Shown here in pieces: positions 1 to 16,780 of a stretch of DNA of 64,000 nucleotides. Each line of letters starts with the position of its first letter. The first letter of the stretch is position 1. This DNA comes from Owenia fusiformis (taxonomy: Eukaryota > Annelida > Polychaeta > Sabellida > Oweniidae): contig CAIIXF020000008.1 in the NCBI GenBank assembly GCA_903813345.2, positions 6,397,341 to 6,461,340 on the forward strand. The letters run 5' to 3'. A program made the position numbers and the translations under genes. The notes under the pieces are model-generated. The model was not told the origin of the DNA. It saw only the letters and a program-made list of their open reading frames with translations, and ran no database searches.

Positions 1-90
1 TTGTTACAGATGCGGAACTCCAGATGCCAAACTATGAATGCCTTCCACAAAAAAGTTGAAGCTATAACAATATGTCACCACTTGTGTGCA
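1..90. repeat. Interspersed short repeat with TGTCACCAC core, copy 1 (in PSMC4 intron)
   Basis: The string ataacaatatgtcaccac near 65-82, preceded by caaaaaagttga, recurs at about 4425-4535 and 62170-62252. In those two copies it runs into an inverted GGTGGTGACATA half. This copy has lost the inverted half. It looks like a decayed short non-autonomous element. Confidence 0.5.
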
Positions 91-470
91 AAGGCTGGTT
101 ATACTTGATTAAATTTTTTTTAATATTATGTATTGTAAGAGATATATATAAAAGAAATAAAATACTACATTACGCCAATTCATGTACGTTGGTAAATTTT
201 TAATATATGGTCTGAGGAATATGTACTTTGAGAAGTATTTTTAATTGATCTTGGCCTTAGATTCTGCATCAAATTCTTCACCTCCGGACAATGTTATTTT
301 GTGCTTTGAAACTTGAATTATTTGGTCTATTTGCAGTTTTAAAAATACAGATGTAATGAGAATGTAGATATCTTGCTAAACATTTAACACAATACATTGA
401 TGTTAAAATTAAGTCATAAAAATGTTACATACTATTGATATCCTAAGTCGATATTTAAATATGCAAATTA

Positions 471-5207
<4,737 letters not shown>

Positions 5208-5815
5208 GGTGCTGATTGGAAGTCAGATTTCCTGAAAAGAAATCAATAAAAATTAACCGATCAATAATGTTGAAATATTAGATTTTTATATTTTAAAGTA
5301 ATAGGAAATTGTATAAAATACAATATTGATTCTATGTAATTTCTATGTTCATTTAAAGTGCAGAAAATACATTGTTTTCGTACAGAAATGATAAGTTGAT
5401 AATTTGAAAAATTCAAGTGACGTCACTTCCTGCACAACAAAATTTGTTGAAAAATGGTGGATGAGCTACTAAATACAGTTTTGTCGTATTATATCAATTC
5501 ATGATAGCATCGTAAGTACAAGTGCGATTCGGAGTATTCTATTTTTATAACTCGACCCTAGATACAATTTCTAAAGCATACATCTGTCTGATCTTCATCA
5601 CTGACTCACTCATTCCTGACTGTCAAATGTCAGAGTCAGTACGTCTATTTCCAAACACCCCCATCAAAAAATGTAGTTAGCTTGGCTGTACTGCACATCT
5701 ATGCTATGATTCTATATATATTATGTGTATTATCCACTGTAGAATGCATTTGCAGAAAAAATTACGAAAAATTGTAAAAAATATCTGGGTTATTCCATTT
5801 TTACTACAAGGTATT

Positions 5816-6095
5816 TTAGGGGGGTAATTCCGAACAGGAGTTTTTTTGGGGGGTAAATCCGAACACTTGCATGGGGGTAATTCCAAACACTTAACTTAAA
5901 CTTAATTGTTTTAATTATTAGATTGATGGTATATCATTATATGATACCCTTAACTTATGATACTGGGTCCTGTCACCCCTGCATATCAAGAAACCCAAAT
6001 TTAAATCATTTATTACTGACATCTATTTATTTAAACGCACAGAGTTTGTGGGGGTAATTCCAAACACTAGCATGGGGGTAATTCCGAACACCTAA
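5816..6095. repeat. Five dispersed copies of a GGGGTAATTCC(A/G)AACAC motif
   Basis: Copies start near 5819, 5848, 5873, 6050 and 6074, several preceded by catg. Spacing is irregular (29, 25, 177 and 24 bp), which does not look like a simple satellite. No open frame is associated. Confidence 0.6.
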
Positions 6096-6448
6096 ATCAT
6101 CATAATTGATTATTTTATTGTAAGATTGTTGGTATACATCATTATATTGTATCTTTCAGGGTATAAATATTATGTAGAGGTAGTAGAGGTACTATTATTC
6201 AATTCAATGATCTGCTTGCCATTATTTGGAACCCGTTCGTGTTTACCCCCCTGTTTGGATTTGGACGTATTGACTCCAGTGCAAAGCTTACAAGTTAGCC
6301 TACTTAGTTTGTACAAAGCTATCTCTTGGGAGATAGCTTTGCATATCTTTACATCTATCTAAAAGATTGCTATGTGCAAATATCGTAACTTACAAGTAGG
6401 CTATTGGCCTAACAATAATGAAGAAAAATTAGTTTTATATGCAGTAAA

Positions 6449-6484
6449 CGTCATGGGCTTTCAACTAGAGTTGAAAGCCCATGG
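6449..6484. repeat. Perfect short palindrome containing TTGAAAGCCCATG
   Basis: catgggctttcaact is followed, after a two-base spacer, by its exact reverse complement. The same half-site appears as an inverted pair at about 13500-13530 and singly at about 16328-16341. Confidence 0.7.
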
Positions 6485-6814
6485 TAAACGTGTAGCCCCG
6501 TGTAATATAGGGAGTTTCTGCATATTTTTTTAAAAATAACATGTCAGAGAAAGGCATTGAGATAGAGATAGATCTAAGCCCACAGACAAGGGGTTCAAGC
6601 CCCCAAACCAAAAACACTTTTCGAGTGATTTTGGTCATTTTTGGGTCAAAGTTGTCAAAAGTGAACTCCCCCTGGAATTTTTAAAAAAATAATCTCGTGT
6701 GAAAAAATCTGATTACTGGGCTTTAGAGACCACATATTTTTTTAGACATGAAAAAACATTTATGTTACATTTTTATTCCAGAGTATTCACTACGCTAAAA
6801 AGTGCAGCTAAATA

Positions 6815-9800
6815 ATGTCACGAAATTCAACCCCAGACCTATCAAGGCATCCTGTGATTCCACCAATCGTTACGAATCCACAAGATCGCATATTTTTGAA
6901 AGCCCTTTATGAGTTTATTGATGCGGAACTGGCAAATGTAGACAGTGCTTCGCCTGAGCAAAGATATATTGTCTTCAAATCAGCATTTGACAAGGTTTGA
7001 CCACATTGTGTTTAGTTATTGCATATTCAAAGGAGAGACTGTAAGAGTTAACAATAAAATCATTGAATGCAGTCACCATAATGTTCATTACATTTTAAAG
7101 TTATTCAATTAATTTGCTTGATTTTGCATTGTAACATGCATGTTTGAGTGTAATGCATTATACCATAACATTATGACATAATGTATGACTTAAACAACGC
7201 AACAATTACTATATATATATATTTTTTTTAGATAATTGACCATGTCCATGCATACAAACCCCTTCTTACTGCCATCAAAGCTGAGTATGAAGATACCATT
7301 GAAACAATTCAGCGAGGTCAGAAAGAGGCTTTCTTCCTGTCTGGGAAACTTAAGGCAATGTCACAAGAGTCTAGTACAATAAGGAATTATAGAAAGCGTT
7401 CAGAGGAACTTGAAAGAAAGTAAGCCATCCAATGCAAGAATAAATGAATTAAATGAAACAATACTAGACTTGCCTCTGAGATAAATGCAACCCTATGGTA
7501 TACCTTTGAAGAGTGGGCCACAGACTGTGCCATGGCATATGTGCCAGGTTTTATCCCGACTCATAACCCTGACGTTAATGAAAATATGTCCAAGCTTATC
7601 AAGTTATATAAGATTCCTTTTTTTCAGTTGTGTGAATTCTCCATATATTTTACTTTCAGATGTCATATCATCAAAAGTGAGAATGAAAAGTTGGAGAAAA
7701 GACGCAATTTTTTGCGTGAGAAGAGAAGTGATATCTTGAAGGAACACGAGGAAATAATTGCTCCACCAAAGAAAGAAATCAAAAAAGACAAACGCTCCAT
7801 CCCAGGTATTCCAAATTATATTTAGCATTTAAAATTATTTATTTTCTTCAACATTAGGGTTGAGTTAGAAAATTTACTTGATCAAAAGATGCTATCATCA
7901 TGGACGTAGCACCCGATACGCCTGGTATGCACAGGTGTACCAGATAGTTTGCCAATAAGCCCCAATTACAACCTAAATTTCAAAATCTTCTTCAGACCCT
8001 GAACACTCGTTTTTTGCTCCCTTTAACTCGTGTTCCCGTGGTGGCGTTCAACTCATAAAAATAGCGCTACATGATTGTAAATGATTGAAGAGATCATCAT
8101 TTTGATTTGTACAAACGTAAAGAGGGTATAAAGTTCTACATTTCTACAGCTGTTTAACTTTTGGTTGGCTATCTTGTTTTCTGGAAGCCATTTTAGAAGT
8201 TTTTTTGACAATTTATTTATTTCACAATTTTGGGGAAACCAACTGGATTTTCTTCAAAATTGTACACATGTTAGAGGGTACAAGGCTTTACAGCTGATTA
8301 ACCTTTTGATGTTCATCTTGTTATAGGTTTAACTGCAGAACAATCAACAGACCTCCGTTACCTCACTAAGGATCTTGAGAGAAGAGAACGTCAGCTTAGA
8401 GACCTTACCATTAGCCAAAAAACACGCTACACACTCAAAGAAAATAAAGACAAACTGAAACAGCTGCTTGAGGAAAAAGTAGCTAGGAGAGATGAACTTT
8501 CTGAAAAGATTGATTATTTAAAAGGAAAACGTGTGAGGTTAAAGGTGGCTGTTGATGCTGCCCATGCTTATAATAGAATCGCTCCTCCACATCAAACTAT
8601 GGGCCATGTTGTCTTGAAAGCTCTGGATCGATCAATCAAATCATCTCTACCTGACAATGATAGGCTAACTGTAGGTAAGAAATTGAAGTATCATAAGTCA
8701 TTATTTGGCTCTTGGTACATGTAGAGTGTATGTTTATTGATATAATGTCGTGAAAGAGCCCCGTGAGGCAAAACATTTCTGTACAGTGTTATCAACGACC
8801 CTGAGTATTTTTGACAATGAAAATGGGTGTATCTTTGTATTTTGTATTGAATTTGATATAACTTGACCCAATTAAAATATTTACACGTTCATATAAAAAA
8901 TTTTAGTTTATGATCATTAAAGGAAATTGGCTAAACCATCAGGCATCATATATTTAACTTTCTATTTGAATTCAGCGAAGGTTGTCAAAATTGCATACAT
9001 TTCTGCATGATGAATGTAGTTTTTATTTTCAATTTAATCTTTTTAATGCAACCACAGGGTTTGAGGAAGAATCAGATGAAGGTAAAAACATACAGATGAA
9101 TCAATTTTAATATGACATACATGTACCTATATAAGTTTGAAAGTTGTTGTTATGAATTAGTTTATTTAATCATAATTCTGACTTTAGCATAAGTGCTCCC
9201 ATATTATTATGCAATATTTGATTTGCTATGATTAATGCCTTCAAAAAATTGAACAACAATGTTTTTCTCTTGACCCAATTATTAAAAACATTTTGTAAAA
9301 AACACGGTCCTTTATGTAATGTTGACTGATTGGCAACAATTTAATGCAAAAATTGTTTATATATATTTTTTATAACTGTTTTTGTTAACATTTTTTGTTT
9401 TTTAGTGCAATTGATTTTTGTTCCTATCTACCAATTCTTGAGAATGAAATGTCTTTCCGAAACCCTGTTGGAACAAAATACAACATTTTCTTAGACCTCT
9501 CAATATTATAGTTTTACAAAGGAAATTTTGGTTGATTTAACAAAAAATATGCAAAAACTTAAAATAAAACCCCCCAAAATAGATAAAAATTAAAGCTGGA
9601 CTACGCTCCGAAACGCAATATGTTGACATATATTGTTTTTACATTTTCAAGCTCTAATATAAAGTTTATGTAAATAAAAATTGTTATTTTCTGCGTAATA
9701 TCAAAGAACAATCATTTAGTTAAAAAAATAAAAAGGCTAGTGCAGGATTCGAACCCGGGCCTCCCGCGTGCTCAGCGAGGATTCTACCCGCTACACCAAT

Positions 9801-12800
9801 GTATTATTATGAAAGGAGGAAGTAATTAAACGCTACTTATTTTGAATGCTATGATTCGGAAGTGACGTCACGTTCTTCATTTAGAAACCTTTCCAAAATC
9901 ATATCGCCGGCACTGATCGAAGCAAATTCAATGAAAAATCTTTGAAATGACACATTTATCGTAAGTATTTCTACACAAGATTTGCCCCATTTGTTCATCA
10001 TTCTATAATCTTTCATTAAGCTCAAAATGATAAAGTTCACCCCCGAAACAACCCAAGATTGCGTTTCGGAGCGTAGTCCAGCTTTAAGATAAACCTTTTA
10101 TTTCATTAACAAGATACTTTTCTAAAATCAACCAAACTTTCCTTTGTACAATTACAATATTGAGAGACCTAAACACGTTGTATTTATGTCATTTTGTTCC
10201 AATGAGGTTCAGATAGATGTTTCATTTCATTCCGAACATATGATGCCAAGAACAAAAGAAGTGTCTGATATGTTTTTTAAAACAATATAGAGAAAAGTAT
10301 ATGTTACCATCCAAAAGATGACCATTAAATTGACGATGTGTAAAATTTTCAGATTGTTTTGGGAACTGGTTTAAGAGAAAAGTGTGTTCAAAAAGTATCG
10401 ATACCACTCCTTTAAATTAAAAAAAGAAATAGCATATTCTCTAATTTCCACTGAAACAGGGAAATCAGCATATCATTGGGAAATGATGATCTTGTTAGCA
10501 CTTTACCAAAAATAAATAATTAACAACTCAATGATATCTGATTAATTAATAAAAACAGTTCGTACATGTTGTACATTTAGGACATGGCAACTTCTTCCTA
10601 ACTATGCCCAACAAAAATTAAATTAAACCAAATGTTCAGACCCTTTATAATGTATATAAAATATTTTGAATACGAAACAGGAGGACAGGAAGAGACTGGA
10701 GCATTCACCCAACACAGAGAGACTCCAAGCACATCATTTGAAGATGACGACCCTACAAAGGAAAAGGAGGCCGAAATGATACTGGAGTACATAGAAAAAT
10801 TTAATGAATTGTTTGAGGAGAGACTGTATGAGGAGGCTGCTACACATGCTGCTAACAGCCCAAAGGGAATCCTCAGGACTCCTGAGACTCTATGGAAATT
10901 TAAAGGTATGGTTCCCTCTAGGGACTCCAAGGGTCTCCAATCCAAGTATCACATATTCATTATGGTAAGCCATGCTTCCTTTTTCACATCTCTTGCCCAT
11001 ATATGAGAGGGTCTGGTAATTCAGAGTGGTCACATATGGCATGCAGTTTCTAGAGATCAGAGACCAGGACAATTCATCCTCTCTTCATACCTATACTGGA
11101 ATGTAAATTAATCTTTCCAATAAATCCTCCTGAATCTGCATGGCAATATATCATAGCGTCATTTTGCAGTAAAAGTTGGCAAGGTTCATTTGAAATGTCT
11201 TGGCTTGGTTTATGAAACAAGAATTTTTTATAATTTGGAATAAAACTACATGAACAATGTTTACCATTATAACATTATATTTTGTTTATCAATATTATAG
11301 ATGCTAAGGTTGAGATTGGCCATAGGTCTCCACTGCTGGCATTTTGTGAGGCCATCATGTCCAATGTACTGGCACTTGGGATCAAGCCCAGTGCCCCAAT
11401 GTCTCTGGAATGTGTACGCACAGTGTTAGATCAGAATCGAGTTGATCTCTTATCACATTGGATCTCCCAAGATAGGTAAGTACCCATCATGCCCTAGCTA
11501 ACAAATCATCGTAGCCCAGAACTTTCTCAAACCGCACCTTTATCTGAGTCCACTCGTCACGATTTTCTTAATTTTTTGTTGGTATATCAACATTCTTAAT
11601 AGGTGATATGTTCATTATTTAAGGAATAAATAATGATAGGCCATTCAATATGGTGAAATTCAGCACGAGTTGGACAGAATGTTGTACAAAGCACGAACCG
11701 AAGGTGAGTGCATTTGTACTAACATTCTGTCCAACGAGTGCTGAATTTCACCATATTGAATGGCCTATCATTATTTATTCCGATTCAAACATAAAAATTA
11801 GTAAAAGCCGTGTCTGTGGAACGGGCATGAAGGAAGAATACGCATGCTGTCAAGATTCTGAAGTCGGCCGGAAAATTTTAGAATTTGTTTGGGCTGTTCT
11901 ATTTTACTCCCCTTTTTAGTTTATTCACTTGAAGTCAGCCATAGTTAAATAGTTACAGTAGTTACGGAGGGAGTAAAAAAGAACAGCTATCCCCGGACAG
12001 AGCCCCAGATGTGCAGCTGAGATGTGACGTCACTCAAAACAATGCAAATTGCAGATTGAATAGAGCATGGTCATGTATCTATGGAGAATTAGAGAACGTT
12101 CTATATTGGCTATGCTGCATTCTGATTGGTTGAGAAATTCGAATAGAGCACGGTCATGTTTGAATTAGTATCAATACACCCCCAAAATGCATTTTTCGAC
12201 ACCGTTTCGGTGCCAAATTTCGGTGCCGTCTCGGCACCAAATGGACTTACTAGTCCGTGGCAAATTTTGGTGTCGAAAGGTTTCGTTGCCGGAACGGTGT
12301 CAAAACGGTGCCGGGATAGTGCTGAATTTTTTTGATGCCGACACGGCGCCGAATTATATTGGCTGTGTACTCCCATGGAAAATAGTTAAAGAGAGAATCA
12401 GATCTAGCGAGCAGCCTAACAAAAAATTGTTTCAATTTTAGAATATTTCTGGCTTAAGTCATTCCTTGTCATATCTATTTTTTAAAAATCCCCTAAGTGC
12501 ACATTTTATTTCAGGAAAATTAAAGATTTTTACAATAATGTATTAATTTTCTATAAGAATGGTTACCATTCTTATTATTTGGGAGAATTTAAACATTTTT
12601 GACCCATTTTTGCACTTTTAATTCATTATAACTTCACCAATTTATAACATATTGTTGGGTCTCTACGAAATGATGACGCCAATATGGTACGACAAACTTC
12701 AGAGTTAGAGTAACATAGGCTTCTTTATTATATATAGTCAAACTACACTATCTATGTACAAGTTATATACTACTGAGCTACTGTACTGACTGTAAAAGAC

Positions 12801-15058
12801 CCAATCGTAACTCCGGATCGTCACTCCAGGGTGAGGTTTCGAAGCCTCTTATATAGTACTACTATTGGCATGTTGCCAAACCACGATTGGCAACCTGCCA
12901 ATGACCAATTTGGCAAAGTGCCAATGAAACTTAATGACCAAATTATTCTAAGTTCTCACTGAAATGTCAGTGAAAATGGTTAAGTTCAGCTGTATGAATG
13001 ATTAAAATTGCCTAAGTCATGAACCACTGTTATTGCAAAATGACAGAGTCCAGCCCCTTTGGTTGGATGTAAAATGTTTAAGTATTGAGATACAGGCTCG
13101 TGAAAATAACAGAGTCCAGCTAGTCTGGTTATGAGAAATGATTAAGTGTTGCCTATATAATGAGTGAAAAGAACAGAGTTGTGGTTATTTTGGCTTCAAT
13201 GATTCTGTTAAGTCTTGATGCACAGATATGCTGCCATCTTTTGGTAAGAATTGAAACCATGCATGACTTAGAAAAACCCAACACTATCGTGAATCTTTTG
13301 GGAGATATTGTATTTGAGATCGTAACGAATAGATTGGTAGGTCAGTTGTACATGTTGCTTGTAATTTTTTCACCCCTATAGATCTGATTCTGCCTTTAAC
13401 TTTGATTATAGACATTATTACTTTGGTCCCTTGTTAAATGTTTGATTTTTGTTGAAAACTTTGCAGCCAAGTAATAAAATATGGGCTTTTACCCCTACCA
13501 ATGGGCTTTCATCTAATTGAAAGCCCATGCCCTACCTCAAATGAAAACTGTACTCTAAAATATGTTATTGATAATATAGTGCTACACACCTTATCTTGTT
13601 GCAGGCTGACACTAACAGAGGAGTTGGGTGATGTTATTTTTGAATTCTGCAAGTGTCGGTCCCTGTGTACATGTAGCTGTCAGGCCCTAGCCCAGAGGGT
13701 ATACTCCACAGTTGCGGCACACTCTAAAGTCGTTCTTTGTCTCATCAAACAGGGGAGAGTTAAGAGTGCACTGGAGTATGCTAAAGTCAAAGCTGATTTT
13801 GCACATGGAGATTTCATGGATCTGCTAAGGTAAATATCTCAGATTATTATATCAGCATCACACTTAGCCATGAAAGATCAGGCAATAATCGATGGTAATT
13901 ATGGTGTGTGATATAAGTTATTGAATAATTTGAGAAAAATACAGAAAAATGTTGTGTCTGAGAAAGTTTCTATTTTCACTGGCGCCAGTTTTCATGGTGC
14001 TTTTATAGGTTTTTCAAGAGAAAATGCAATATGAAATGCATAATCAGAATTTTCGCAAAATTAATTTGACCTGTTTTATCCATTCATTGCTTTTACATTC
14101 AAACAGGTTGAGTCCAAGTGGAGAGCTGGCCCATGCATTGATAGATTCGGAGGAGCTAGGGATGGGTACATTGCCCATAGGAATGGTAGTGAAGACATTG
14201 CTGGGTACGGAGGCAGAGATTGATGGTCTCCAGATCATACATGACATATATCTACAATCACCTAGAGGTAGGTTGGATGATTTTCAAACTGCAGTCTTGG
14301 ATCAGATCTGATCAGTATACTGACCCTGACCCTGTATGGGGTTTGGGATTTCTGGGAAGATTGAATGCAAGACTAATTAAGGTTGTTCAGTGGTCACCTA
14401 CTGGTCTGTAGATGTGACTAAGGCTACAAAGTCCTCAGTCATATCTGGTCTATACTTTGACCCTGTATGGAGAGTCACTGAAGACTAATTAAAGTATATG
14501 TATGCAGTATAATGGTCATCTGCCAGTCTGTTTACATGCATCAAATCTGGTCACCTTGTCTACATGCATCAAATCTGGTCACCTTGTCTACTTATATACT
14601 GATCCTGGCCCTGGATAGAGCAGTGGGGGTTGCAACACTGGTTTCATGCAAGACAAAGGCTGTACCATATGAGGACCATTACAATTTTTGATAGGAATAT
14701 ACGGTTTTTCAATTTCTTGTAATTCTTGTATTCTGAACCATCCTCACTGATAATACTATTTTGGACTTTGAAACTTTAAGAAATATTTTGGATTTAGCAT
14801 AGCAAGATATTGTACATGATAAATAAAATGATGAAATATAACTGTTGATGTGATGAATTAAAATGAATATTCATTGTTTCAGATACACCAGAGCAGAGTG
14901 CACTACGTAAGTTGATATTTGATGACACCAGTATTAGCCCTGATGAGTGGATGGAGATTGCAAATGCCTGTATAGACAATGGCTTTAGAGAGGTGGGACT
15001 TGACATGGTGGCAGCTACAACTGTCTTTGGAGCTATGCAGAGAGCGCTATCCCAGTAA
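6815..15058 (+). CDS. CLHC1: Clathrin heavy chain linker domain-containing protein 1 (CLHC1), complete, 10 coding exons
   Basis: Exons: 6815-6994, 7232-7419, 7660-7805, 8327-8674, 9058-9081, 10681-10905, 11301-11475, 13605-13829, 14107-14267 and 14883-15058. They sum to 1848 nt, 615 aa plus TAA (human about 586). All introns are GT/AG and phases agree. The N-terminal third is helical and coiled-coil ([32 protein letters not shown]), as in human CLHC1. After the acidic [20 protein letters not shown], the second half follows the clathrin-linker-like helical repeat, with [35 protein letters not shown] and [16 protein letters not shown]. The molecular role is poorly known; a cytoplasmic, possibly ciliary or testis-linked scaffold is likely from the family. 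A TTATTCCAG acceptor at 6781 shows an upstream leader exon. A polyadenylation signal AATAAA lies near 15777. Exon 5 is a 24-nt microexon. The introns hold many inverted-repeat elements. Confidence 0.93.
7897..8075. mobile_element. Small inverted-repeat element in CLHC1 intron 3, related to 42128-42293
   Basis: It starts near catggacgtagcaccc and ends near atagcgctacatga, giving short imperfect inverted ends. The body shares cgcctggtatgcacag, caacctaaatttcaaaat and caactcataaaaatag with the copy in SPRTN intron 1. The size (about 170 bp) suits a miniature inverted-repeat transposon. Confidence 0.65.
9594..10083. mobile_element. 490-bp TTAA-flanked miniature transposon with 26-bp perfect terminal inverted repeats
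   Basis: The first 26 bases (9594-9619, starting agctggactacgctcc) are the exact reverse complement of the last 26 (10058-10083). TTAA lies immediately outside both ends (9590-9593 and 10084-10087). TTAA duplication is typical of piggyBac and Kolobok elements. No transposase is encoded. The interior holds a tRNA-like sequence on the minus strand and a TGACGTCA at 9863-9870. Confidence 0.85.
9735..9802 (-). ncRNA. tRNA-like sequence (tRNA pseudogene or SINE-like head) inside the TTAA element
   Basis: Read on the minus strand it has an A-box-like TGGTGTAGCGGG, a stem and loop CTCGC-TGAGCAC-GCGGG that would put AGC at the anticodon position, a perfect B box GGTTCGAATCC, and a T run (CCTTTTTA) just downstream that could end RNA polymerase III transcription. 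Base 33 would be G instead of U, one T-stem pair is mismatched and no 7-bp acceptor stem is evident. A working tRNA is therefore unlikely; a tRNA-derived relic fits better. Confidence 0.55.
11623..11781. mobile_element. Hairpin element with 61-bp arms in CLHC1 intron 7
   Basis: Arms 11623-11683 and 11721-11781 are reverse complements apart from about three bases around gcacgagttgg, separated by 37 bp. Nearby, gaatagagca(t/c)ggtcatgt occurs at about 12057 and 12139. Nothing coding is supported. Confidence 0.8.
12170..12365. repeat. Cluster of GGTGCCG/CGGCACC-like motifs in CLHC1 intron 7
   Basis: Within about 190 bp the motif cggtgcc, ggtgccg or their complements and near variants (cggcacc, cggtgtc, ggtgtcg) occurs about nine times in both orientations. 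This is unusual in an AT-rich intron. It could fold extensively; no gene is supported. Confidence 0.5.
12385..13405. repeat. Interspersed repeat split by an insertion; second copy at 31681-32005
   Basis: The left part (12385-12625: agaatcagatctagc, ttcaggaaaattaaag, atggttaccat) and right part (about 13300-13405: gagatattgtatttgagatc, tagatctgattctgccttt) are contiguous in the copy at 31681-32005. The roughly 650-bp middle is present only here. Confidence 0.75.
12653..13283. mobile_element. Candidate insertion with TG...CA ends (possible solo LTR)
   Basis: The extra DNA relative to the copy at 31681-32005 is bounded by TGTTGGGT at 12653 and ACCCAACA ending at 13283, the short inverted TG...CA ends of a long terminal repeat. 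It contains a TATA-like ctcttatatagtac near 12850. No convincing target duplication was found, so the class is uncertain. It has no coding sequence. Confidence 0.4.
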
Positions 15059-16780
15059 TGTGGACTACTATATTATTTAATGCTCTCTGATATCCTGCGG
15101 TGATTTTGTCCTGCTTTTAACAGACATGATGATTATACTGTGGTAATTCATCTCAGTGTTTTATCAGAGACTGGGAACCCAATGATAATGATGTACCATG
15201 CTGACTTTTTTGCTGGAAGACTCTCAATATTCAACGATCTCATCATACTGTAAAACTAGAAATTTTCATGGATGAGATATTTTTGCAGATGTGAAATTAG
15301 TTTTATGACTTGAGCCGACTCTTTCATTGCAATGATCCATTGTTACATTCCATTTAATCTTTGTCATTTCCAAATAATTTTGTGGATGGAGTTTTATAGT
15401 TGGTTAAAAAAAAGCCTGGGGCTTCAATTGTGTAAAATGATAAAATCTGCATTATCACATGAATTTTGGGAAAATCACAAAAACATCCTGTTAAACAGTG
15501 ACCAGACTCCAAACCTTTATTGATAAACTTATAAAGGACTTTATCATGAAGACTCCCCTAGAACATGTAGAAGGGACTTTTTAATTTTTATGACCATGGA
15601 TGCTAAAAACTGTCTTTATATGTACACCAATTAAAGAAATACAAGAGTGACTTTTAAATGAAAGGCTTTGTAGATCTATACCATGGTCATCATTGAATGG
15701 AACTATCTTGTTATTGCATCATCCGTCCATGGAGAGAAACAGACATCTCATCCTTATTAAAATGTATTAAACTCTGAATAAAAATACACACTAATTGAAC
15801 AAAATAGATTTGTATGATTTGATTTATTTCTGAATGCCTAGTTACTATGGTTACATAATTTAAACGCGGATATAACATTTGGTTGAAGATAACACTAATT
15901 TTGAATTGATACAATACTAAATGGTAAATAATACATCTTAGTTAAACTAGGGTAGTTGCAAAAATATATTTGAAAAATATTTACAGATGACAAATCAAAT
16001 TTAATTTTAGAACTGTTAAATGGCAAGATATCAATTCTTTCATCACATCTCTATTATTGAATGCCACCAATGAGGTTGATGGGGTGCAATATGCCATCTT
16101 CACAGATGGAAGGGTGCAATTTTGCACCCAACACCCTATCTAATAGACACTAATGGTCAAACATACTAAAAGAAGGAGACTGGTAGCTGAGAAGCTGACT
16201 ATGCTACTATACTACATACATATTCACTCGGTGAAGTGACCCATACACTAGATACTGTAAATTCATTTTTCTTTAAACATCATTTCTCCCCCAGAATCAA
16301 AATCAATGATTACATTTTTTGTACTAGTTGAAAGCCCATGGTTAAACCCATAAGAGCGTTGAGTTGTATCTATAAACATTACAACCAATGCACAAATGAA
16401 TAAAATAACAATCTTCCATAATTTCTTTATATAAATCATAATCAGAGTGATACTTTTTCTTCATACTTCTAAAAATTGTTCAACTTTCTTGGACCACCCT
16501 GTATATATTAGATGAACAATATACAGTCACTGAGTATAAAGTCTCTAATAGAAAAAAGCTATTAGCATATAAGGGTTTCATGCAATATATCCTTTTAGAG
16601 GGACAATAAGATATATGAGCCCTTTAGGTATTATCATTCCATTCATTCATTCCCATCACCGGACTGACAGGAATATCTTACACAATCTCTAAGATACATG
16701 GAAAATATGTATATCTTATATGTAACAAAACTATTTTCTACAATGCAGTACAGTACAGTACAGTACAGTACAAGGATATA
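15059..16780. other. 3' flank of CLHC1 and convergent spacer, first part
   Basis: This probably holds the CLHC1 3' UTR, with an AATAAA near 15777. Beyond it are AT-rich sequence, a lone ttgaaagcccatgg half-palindrome at about 16328, a lone accaccctgta mariner-type end near 16493, and a pure (CAGTA)n run at about 16744-16771. No further gene is visible. Confidence 0.5.

Larger units (their letters stand above)
5232..6781. promoter_or_regulatory. Divergent spacer and promoter region between PSMC4 and CLHC1
   Basis: This 1.5-kb spacer lies between head-to-head genes, each with an acceptor just upstream of its start codon (minus strand near 5232, plus strand at 6781), so the first non-coding exons and the promoters must lie inside. 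A perfect CRE palindrome TGACGTCA sits at 5418-5425, followed at once by an ETS-like CTTCCTG. Five copies of a GGGGGTAATTCCAAACAC-like motif lie at 5819-6095 and a perfect palindrome at about 6449-6484. Transcription starts were not resolved. Confidence 0.55.
9414..10245. mobile_element. Outer inverted-repeat element interrupted by a TTAA element (CLHC1 intron 5)
   Basis: Left arm about 9414-9540 (ttggaacaaaatacaac, agacctctcaatattat, caaaggaaattttggttgat) is matched in reverse complement by right arm about 10110-10245 (atcaaccaaactttccttt, caatattgagagacct, cattttgttccaat). Identity is imperfect but extends over roughly 120 bp. The 490-bp TTAA-flanked element sits between the arms, so insertion into an older hairpin element is the simplest reading. 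Confidence 0.65.

Noticed and set aside
9735-9802. A functional tRNA-Ala(AGC)
   Set aside because: Position 33 is not U, one T-stem pair fails and no acceptor stem is visible; kept only as tRNA-like.
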